DNA of 64,000 bases, taken from NCBI GenBank assembly GCA_039707655.1, contig CM077667.1, positions 152,435,142 through 152,499,141 on the forward strand, in the 5' to 3' direction. This document shows, one piece after another, positions 57,158-64,000 of this stretch. This stretch comes from Elymus sibiricus (lineage: Eukaryota; Streptophyta; Magnoliopsida; Poales; Poaceae). The notes below the pieces were generated by a model. That model did no database searches. It worked only from the letters and a program-made list of their open reading frames with translations, and had not been told where the DNA came from. Numbering within the stretch: position 1 is the first letter of the stretch; the number at the start of each line of letters is the position of its first letter. Position numbers and translations under genes: made by a program.

Positions 57158-57850
57158 CTAATTTTGCGCTTTGCGAGCGAAGTTCTTGAAGATCTTTTGT
57201 ACCTGCGACTTATCATCAAGAAAGAATACCCACCTAAATCTGGAAAAATCATCAACTATAAATAGACCATAGGAATTTCCACCGAGGCTCTTGTAAGCAT
57301 TGGGACCAAAAAGATCCATATGAAGTAACTCGAGTGGTCGCCAAGTGGTCATGATGTTCTTGACCGGATGACTTCCACATACTTGCTTTCCAGCTTGACA
57401 AGCGCTACAAAGCCTATCTTTGTCAAAGATAACATCTTTAACACCAAGAATGTGATCGCCCTTGATAAGCTTATCTAGATTGCGCATGCCTACATGTCCT
57501 AGCCTTCTATGCCATAGCCAACCTTTAGATGATTTTGCAATAAGACAAGTGCGAGGTTGGGCCTTTTTAGTGAAATCCACTATGTATAGATCACCTCTAC
57601 GAATACCGGTAAAGACAATGTTATGATTGTCATGACGAAACACTTGGCAATCTACTTTAGTAAATAGCACATTGAAACCGAAGTCTGCTAGTCTAGATAC
57701 GGAAAGAAGATTGTAGCCAAGGGATTCAACAAGCATGACATTTTGAATAGAACTATCATGAGATATGGCCACCTTACCAAGACCAAGTACCTTACCCTTG
57801 GAGTTGTCTCCAAAGTTCACATACCTCCGAGGTCCTTGATTAGGTGTGAT
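57158..57850 (-). pseudogene. pol: Copia F pol: pre-integrase and integrase N-part
   Basis: Same frame as its neighbours, bounded by TAG at 57851-57853 and TAG at 57158-57160. It contains the GAG-pre-integrase HHCC zinc site (WLWHRRLGHVGMRNLDKL; CSACQAGKQ) and the start of the integrase core (LLHMDLFGPNAYKSLGG with the first catalytic Asp, FIVDDFSRFRWVFFLDDKS). The second catalytic Asp lies just beyond the stop in SDNGSEF. Confidence 0.9.
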
Positions 57851-58585
57851 CTATTGGAACATGTATTTATCTCCAGTCATATGATCGGTGCATCCACTGT
57901 CAAGAATCCACGCTTTTCCACCGGACATGTAATCCTTGAAGTTTGCCATGAGACTTAGGCACTTCATCATTTTGGCACATTCTATGTCAAACATCTCATC
58001 TTCATCATAATAGCCATGGTCTTCATTGTCATCATCAGGTGGAATCTCCTCGTCGTAGAAACCAAGAGATTTGTTAGAATTTCGACCAAGACAATGTTCA
58101 AACTTATGTATGCGAATGGCTTCTACAGCAATGTTACTAATAGTAATGACATCTCCTTTAGCACGCATAAGATCACGAAGCTCAAATAAGCATTTATCAA
58201 AGTTTGGATCACTAGGCTTCATCTCATGAAAAGCAATGGTCTTATGAAGAATTTCATCGAGATTACTTAATGAATAATTTGGATAACGTTTCTCCAAATC
58301 ATTCCACAAAGTATAGGCACATTCAAAATTCTTCAATTGATTAAGCACAAATCTTGGCAAACCTCTAATGATAAGATTGACAGTTCTAAGGTTACCAAGC
58401 ATGCCAATTTCCTCTTTGTGTGTGGGATGTAAGGGATCAATGGGGGGCACATAGGGATTTTCAATGTACTTGCTCAAATGGAATTTATCAAATCGATCAA
58501 GCATAACATCTTTCCACTGACTATAGTACTCCCCATCAAGAATAGGCACTGTACAACTCAAACTCTCCAAACTAGACACATCCAT
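57851..58585 (-). pseudogene. gag: Copia F gag and protease start
   Basis: ATG at 58583-58585 (MDVSSLESLSCTVPILDGEY), 244 codons to TAG. The UBN2-type gag pattern is visible: YYSQWKDVMLDRFDKFHL, CAYTLWNDLEKRYPNYSLS, ILHKTIAFHEMKPSDPNFDK, FELRDLMRAKGD. An acidic segment leads straight into the protease motif WILDSGCTDHMTGDKYMF (active site DSG near 57893-57901). No CCHC knuckle is visible, so part of the gag C-terminus may be deleted. The TAG lies in frame 30 bases before the next open segment. Confidence 0.9.
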
Positions 58586-58639
58586 CTTCCTCCAAAGGTG
58601 ATTAAACCAAGGTTATGGAGACCTTGCTCTGATACCAAT

Positions 58640-60159
58640 TGAGGGATCACTAGAAGTGTGTGTCTAGAGGGGGGTGAATAGACTACTAGCACAAATTAAA
58701 ACCTACCCTATTCCCAAAGTTAATGGTTGGCAGATTTTAGCAATTATAGCAAGTCTAGCACACCCTACATATGCAAGTCAACAAGTATGGCAGCGGAAAG
58801 TAAAGACATTGCACATGTGAGTAAGGAGTTGAGATAGGGAGATCAAACGCAATTTGGAGACACGAAGATTTTTCCCGTGGTTTTGATAGGTGGTGCTATC
58901 TTACGTCCATGTTTATGGAGACTTCAACCCACGAAGGGTAACGGTCGCGAGAGTCCACGGAGGGCTCTACCCACGGAGGGTTCCATGAAGAAGCAACCTT
59001 GTCTATTCCATGATGGCTTACGTCCACGGAGGACTAGCCTTACTCGGGGTAGATCTTCACGAAGTAGGCGATCTCCTTGCCCTTACAAACTTCTTGGTTC
59101 AACTCCACAACACAAAGTAGGAAGCTCCCAAGCGACACCTAACCAATCTAGGAGGCACCACCCTCCAAAACGTAATAGGCTCGATAATGATGATGCACTC
59201 CTTGCTCTTGTGCTTCAAGATGATAGACTCCTTAACACTGAATCACTCTCTCACAGATTTGGCTTTGGCGGAAGAGATTGATTGGGTGGAAAGCAACTTG
59301 GGGAGGCTAGAAATCAAGATTCATATGGTTGGAGTGGAATGGCTTGATCTCAACACATGAGTAGGTGGCTCTCTCTCTCAGAAAATCAGATGGGGTAAGT
59401 GGGGAACTGTTCTGAGTGCTTCTCTCTGGAGTGAGTGGTGGTGGAGGGGCATATATAGGCATCTCCAAAAATCCAACCGTTACACCTTTACTGACCAACT
59501 CGGTGACACCGAAGTATAAAACTCGGTGGTACCGAGTTGCTCAAAAGGTAGCAACTTTTGAATCTCGGTGAGACCGATATATAGTTCTCGGCAGTACCGA
59601 TAAGGTGACCAACGGTCAGATTGCAAACTCGATGGCACCGATCCAAAAACTCGGAAATTCCGAATTTAAGAAAAGGGGCAACAGAAGGTTGGCAACTGAA
59701 ACTCGGTGGCACCGATGCAGAATCGGTTGTACCGAAAACTTAGGGTTTGGCTGGGATCTGTCTGAGGTGAAAATCGGTAGGGCCGAGTGGGAAAATTTTG
59801 TGGTACCGATTTTGCATGATAGGCTTTTGACAGACTTTTGTGGAAGAGCTCGTGGGTGTTCTTGGTGACTATCACTTGTGCACGTGGAGCATTTTGTTCA
59901 CCATCAATACCTCACCCCCTTTTAGTAGTATTGGCTTTCCTATAAACTCAAAGTGATTTCTCACAAAGTAAAATGTAGAGTCTTCTTGCTTGAAGCTTTG
60001 CCAATCCTATTCCTTGCATCTAGGTGTCGCTCCACAATCCTTTTGCCATCACTCTCTGTGGACTTTATCTGAAATACACTAGATAAGAGTATTAGTCCAA
60101 GGGACAATGTATGTTGTCATGAATTATCAAAACCACCAAGGGAGCACATTGTGCTTTCA
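58640..60159 (-). repeat. 5' LTR of element F (1520 bp)
   Basis: Plus-strand TGAGGGATCACTAGAAG to TTGTGCTTTCA, 3 bp longer than the other LTR and nearly identical. The promoter module is at 59450-59810. The bases left of it are the primer site. Confidence 0.92.
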
Positions 60160-62189
60160 GTATGAGCCATGGTAAAGTTAAAATACAGTAGGTATAATGC
60201 AATAATAAAATATGAATAGGTTTGCAACAGCACCTAAGGTAGCGATTTGCTTTATTATACTAACAGATCTCACGAAGATTTTGTTGAGTTTTGTGTGATT
60301 GAAGTTTTCAAGTTTTGGGTGAGATCACGATGGATGAAGGAATAAGGAGTGAAAAGAGCCTAAGCTTGGGGATGCTATAGCACCCCCAAGATATATCCAA
60401 AGAGAAACAAGCAACTAATCTTGGGGATGCCCCCGAGTGGCATCCCCTCTTTCTTCTAACGACCATCGATATTTTACTTGGAGCTATATTTTTATTCGTC
60501 ACATATCATGAGTTTTGCTTGGAGCTTCTTGTATCTTTGCTTGCTTTGCTTGTTAGTTTGTCACTTGTATCCTTGCTGGACACACCTATTTGAGAGAGCC
60601 AAAATTATGCTATGATTTGTTAGAATTGCTCTTTGTGCTTCACTTAAACTTTTTGAGCTATAGAACTGCTCTAGTGCTTCACTTATATCTTTTTGAGCAC
60701 GGTGTGCTTGAATTTTTTTGTAGAAATACTCTCATGCTTCACTTAGATTAATTTGAGAGTTAGTAATTTTTGAAGAAATCCTCTCATGCTTCACTTATAC
60801 TATTTTGAGAGATGAAATCTTTATGCTCATGTGCTTCACTTAAATTTGTTTGAGCTTGTCAAAAAGCAATGGCAAAATATGAAACTAGTCCCAAAGTGAT
60901 AGATATCCAAGGAGGATATAATAAAAACATTAATGAAAATCATTGGACAAATTAAACTTGATTCTTTGTAATAGTTTTGAAACATGATGATAGTAATATG
61001 TGAGTCATGTTAGTGAGTAACTGTGCTTTAGTAGGAATATTGGTGTTAAGGTTTGTGATTCCATATGCATGCACGAAAGTCAATAGTTATGCAATGAAGT
61101 TACGTCCTACTTATGGCGCATTATTCGGTGTTACTTATGCTCAATGCTCGCTTATGTGAATTTTCGTTTCTTGGTTTGGTTGATTATCAATCTATTTGCT
61201 AGCCTCCATTTGTACTAAGTAGAAATACTACGTGTGCATCCAAAATCCTTAAACCAAGTTTTTCCTTATGAGTCCACCATACCTACCTATATGCGGTATT
61301 TCCATGCCGTTCCAAATAAATTTGTATGTGCCATCTCTAAATTTTCAAAATAAATTTTATCTTTTGTGTGCTCGTACCGCTCATGAAACGGTGGGGAGTG
61401 TCCTATATTTTTCCATGCTAGATGTGTTATTCTCAAGATGAGTGTTTATTCGCTTGTCATTGCACGAGAGTGTGGCGGTAATAGGGATGCCCATTCCCGA
61501 AATGAAAAAAATTACTTTATGTTGTCAAATAATAAATTCCTTGGAAACTGTTGGTATGGAAGGCAACCGTGGATACGGCCCGCCATGGAAAGTGAAAGTT
61601 TGGTGGAAAAAGGAATAAACTTTATTTTTCTGTTTGGGAACCGCCTACGATATATCTAGCATGGAAAGTATTGTGAGCTACTTTGTCGTTTTCGTTGACA
61701 GGAAAAGCATGCCACCCAAAAATTTTCTCTCTCAATTTAAAACTTTGAGCTCTGGCACCTCTACAAATCCCTACTTCCCTCTGCGAAGGGCCTATCTATT
61801 TACTTTGTGCAATTTTTATTTTTACTTTGAGTCTCCATCTTCTCTTATAAAGCACCAACTAGGGGGCACTATGATCGTACTTCAGCATTGGGCATAGCTA
61901 ATATTTGAATGTGTTTCATGAATGGATCAATGATTGAGCATGATGGGCTAGGGATAAGTTTCTTTAGTGTTGATATTTTGAAAGACATGGTTGCTTGTTG
62001 ACATGCTTGAGTATTGAAGTCATTATGTTAAAACTAGACTATTGCTTTGAATCATTTGCAAGTCCAAATGTCCATGCTATAAAAAAGAAAAGAATACGAG
62101 ATGAACATGTTAGGCAGCATTCCACATCAAAAATACTGTTTTTATCATTTACCTACTCGAGGACGAGTAGGAATTAAGCTTGGGGATGC
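60160..62189 (+). other. 3' noncoding region of element D, second part
   Basis: Resumes after F. PPT-like copies TAAGCTTGGGGATGC (60362-60376) and ATCTTGGGGATGCCC (60416-60430). Several TGCTTCACTTA-containing units (CTTTGTGCTTCACTTAAAC, TAGTGCTTCACTTATAT, CATGCTTCACTTAGAT and others, 60630-60850) form a degenerate repeat of about 55-75 bp. The conserved block GAGCTCTGGCACCTCTACAA is at 61747-61790, the hairpin CCTACTCG-AGGA-CGAGTAGG at 62152-62171, and the true polypurine tract at 62176-62189. No gene seen. Confidence 0.75.
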
Positions 62190-63766
62190 TGATACGTCTC
62201 CAACGTATCTATAATTTTTGCTTGTTCCATGCTGTTATATTATCATTCTTGGATGTTTTACAATCATTTTATAGCAACTGTATATCATTTTTTGGGACTA
62301 ACCTATTGACATAGTGCCAAAGTGCCAGTTGTTGTTTTTGCTTGTTTTTTACTTCGCGGAATATCAGTACCAAACGGAGTCCAATCGCGACGAAACTTTT
62401 TGGAGATTTTTTCTGGACTAGAAGACACCCAGTGGGCCAAACAAGTGCCAGAGAGGTGGGCCGTGAGACCACAACCCACCAGGGCGCGCCAGGGGGGGCC
62501 CGGCGCGCCCTGATGGGTTGTGCCCTCCTCGGGGCCCCTCTCCACCGCCTCTGATGCCTAAAAATTCCCAAATATTCTGAAAACCCTAGGGGAGTCGACG
62601 AAACACAACTCCAGCCGCCGCAAGTTCCAGAACCTCGATATCCAATCTAAACACGATCACGGAGGGGTTCATCTTCTTCATAGGTGCCTCTCCGATGATG
62701 CATGAGTAGTCCACCATAGACCTACGGGTCCGTAGGCAGTAGCTAGATGGCTTCCTCTCTCTCTCTTATGATTCTCAATACAATGGTCTCTTGGAGATCT
62801 ATTTGATGTAACTTTTGCGATGTGTTTGTTGGGATCCGATGAATTTTGAGTTCATGATCAGTTTCTATCCATGAATATTATTTGAGTCTTCTTTGATCTC
62901 TTATATGCATGATTACTTATAGCCTCGTATTTCTTTTTTGAATCATTGGTTTAGTTAGGCCAACTAGATCGATTTTTCTTGCCATGGGAAGGGATGCTTT
63001 GTGATGGGTTCGATCTTGCGGTGTCCTTTCCCAGTGACAGAAGGGGCGGCAAGGCACGCATGTATCATTGCCATTAAGGATAACAAGATGGGGTCTATTC
63101 CTACATGAATAGATCTTGTCTACATCATGTCATCGTTCTCATTGCATTACTCCGTTTTTCCATGAACTTAATACACTAGATGCATGCTGGATAGCGGTCG
63201 ATGTGTGGAGTAATAGTGGTAGATGCAGGCAGGAGTCGGTCTACTTATCTTGGACGTGGTACCTATCTAATGATCATCGCCTTGGATATCGTCATGATTA
63301 TTTGATCTTCTATCAATTGCCCAACATTAATTTGTTGACCCAGCGTGCGCTATACTCATGAGAGAAGCCACTAGTGAATCCTACGGCCCCCGGGTATACT
63401 TTTCCAACAAATTGCTTTCCGATCTATCTTTTTGCCTCTTTGTTTTCAGATCTACAAAACCAAAAACCCAAAAACATATTGTTGCATATTTTATTTGCTC
63501 TTTTTATTTTGTGTTCTTGAGAGATCTATCTCTCCTATCTATCACTACCTAATCTATCTTTTTACCGTAGAGAGGTTGACAACCTCTCTTTCGCGTCGAG
63601 TTGCAAGTATTTGTTGTTTGTGTGCAGGTGCTGCTTGTTGGGTGGTGGTGATCCTCCTACTGGTTCGATAACCTTGGTTTCATAACTGAGGAAAATACTT
63701 ACCGTCGTTGTGCTACATCATCCCTTCCTCTTTGGGGAAATACCGACGCAGTCTCAAGCCACGTCA
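62190..63766 (+). repeat. 3' LTR of element D (1577 bp)
   Basis: TGATACGTCTCCAACGTATC to CAAGCCACGTCA, pairing with 36046-37643. GC-rich inverted repeat at 62470-62522; short CT tract near 62755-62767. Confidence 0.88.
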
Positions 63767-64000
63767 TTTATCACCTCCATTACCGGGAAACATTTCCTTA
63801 GTCCTCTTTAGGTACCTAAGGATAATTTCGACCGTTGTCCGGTGATCCCCTCATGGATCACTCTTCTACCCCCTTGCCAGACTCATGGCAAGGCAGAAAT
63901 CAGGTATGGTACACAGCATGGCATACATTATAGATCCTATGGTTGAGGCATAGAGGACGACCTTTGTCCTTTCTCTTTCTTCTGACGTGCTCGATCTTTG
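63767..64000 (-). pseudogene. Copia RT fragment (Angela/BARE-like)
   Basis: The minus strand reads ASTIGSIMYAMLCTIPDFCL, then, after a TAG, KSDP, a TGA, GDHRTTVEIILRYLKRTKEM. This is the RT to RNase H junction of a Copia element (SIMYAMLCTRPD pattern in the family). Two in-frame stops make it dead. It continues beyond the window. It forms the right-hand target of element D's LTR. Confidence 0.75.

Larger units (their letters stand above)
51421..60159 (-). mobile_element. Element F: Copia LTR retrotransposon, 8739 bp
   Basis: Flanked by the perfect duplication GTATG (51416-51420 and 60160-60164). LTRs 51421-52937 and 58640-60159. The primer site (TGGTATCAGAGC on minus, 58626-58637) and polypurine tract (minus AAAAAGGGGGAGAT, 52938-52951) place it on the minus strand. 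Gag, protease, integrase, RT and RNase H follow in Copia order at 58585-54898. Coding is broken by two TAG codons, a frameshift and an integrase deletion. Confidence 0.92.
36046..63766 (+). mobile_element. Element D: Athila-like gag-protease-only LTR retrotransposon, with nested E and F
   Basis: Plus-strand element with LTRs 36046-37643 and 62190-63766, a degenerate tRNA-Asp-type primer site (TTGCGCCGTCGCCGGGGA, about 37655-37672), gag (37900-39513), protease (39514-39641 and 50622-50966) and a 3' noncoding region (50967-51420 and 60160-62189) ending in AAGCTTGGGGATGC. There is no RT or integrase: the protease frame ends in a stop and noncoding sequence follows. Element E inserted in the protease and F in the 3' region, both with perfect 5-bp duplications. 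The bases flanking D do not match: GAAAC on the left in C's LTR, TTTAT on the right in a Copia RT fragment. Confidence 0.8.

Noticed and set aside
1..64000. Host protein-coding genes
   Set aside because: Nearly every stretch is accounted for by a transposable element, its LTR or its noncoding interior; no exon set with host-gene features was found outside the CACTA interior.

Overview
This window is nested transposable-element sequence typical of a large-genome grass, almost certainly a Triticeae species (wheat, Aegilops, barley or relatives). The signs are very long LTRs flanking a gene-less core (LARD/Sukkula type), a CACTA transposon, Tat- and Athila-lineage Gypsy elements and Copia elements stacked inside one another. 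I see no host protein gene, no rRNA and no canonical tRNA gene. Family names are my recognition, not a search result.

Layout. Gypsy A (1-4513, + strand, left part outside the window) carries a spliced gene on the opposite strand and ends in a 539-bp LTR. It sits inside the pol gene of Gypsy B (4514-28670, + strand), which also has an antisense spliced gene, a 136-bp tandem repeat and a 557-bp 3' LTR. Element L, a LARD-like retrotransposon with about 4.5-kb LTRs on the minus strand (8223-23988), lies in the last exon of B's antisense gene. One LTR of L was hit by a 3.6-kb CACTA element (17351-20957, TSD AGC), which holds a possible 225-bp Helitron. B itself interrupts, or abuts, a decayed CACTA-associated reading frame (28671-29827).

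That frame is cut by element C (29828-36045, +), an Athila-like non-autonomous element with an unknown 229-aa ORF where gag would be. C's 3' LTR is cut by element D (36046-63766, +), an Athila-like element with gag and protease but no RT or integrase. D contains two Copia elements: E (39642-50621, +, TSD TCTTA), with a long gag and no pol, and F (51421-60159, -, TSD GTATG), with a near-complete but broken gag-pol. The last 234 bp are a minus-strand Copia RT fragment with two stops.

Functionally this is a community of mostly dead or parasitic elements: C, D, E and L lack pol, and B and F carry stops, frameshifts, a lost catalytic Asp or a deleted integrase segment. The most interesting signals are cis-structures. 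Two dissimilar Copia families share a promoter module (six CGGTN3ACCG dyads, a MYB-like TAACGGTTGGATTTTT-type block, then TATA). The Athila-like LTRs have a GC-rich hairpin just upstream of TATA. Most of the LTR elements repeat their own polypurine-tract motif inside their 3' noncoding region. The LARD LTR carries a tRNA-like pol III unit. D's two flanks do not match, which suggests inter-element recombination.
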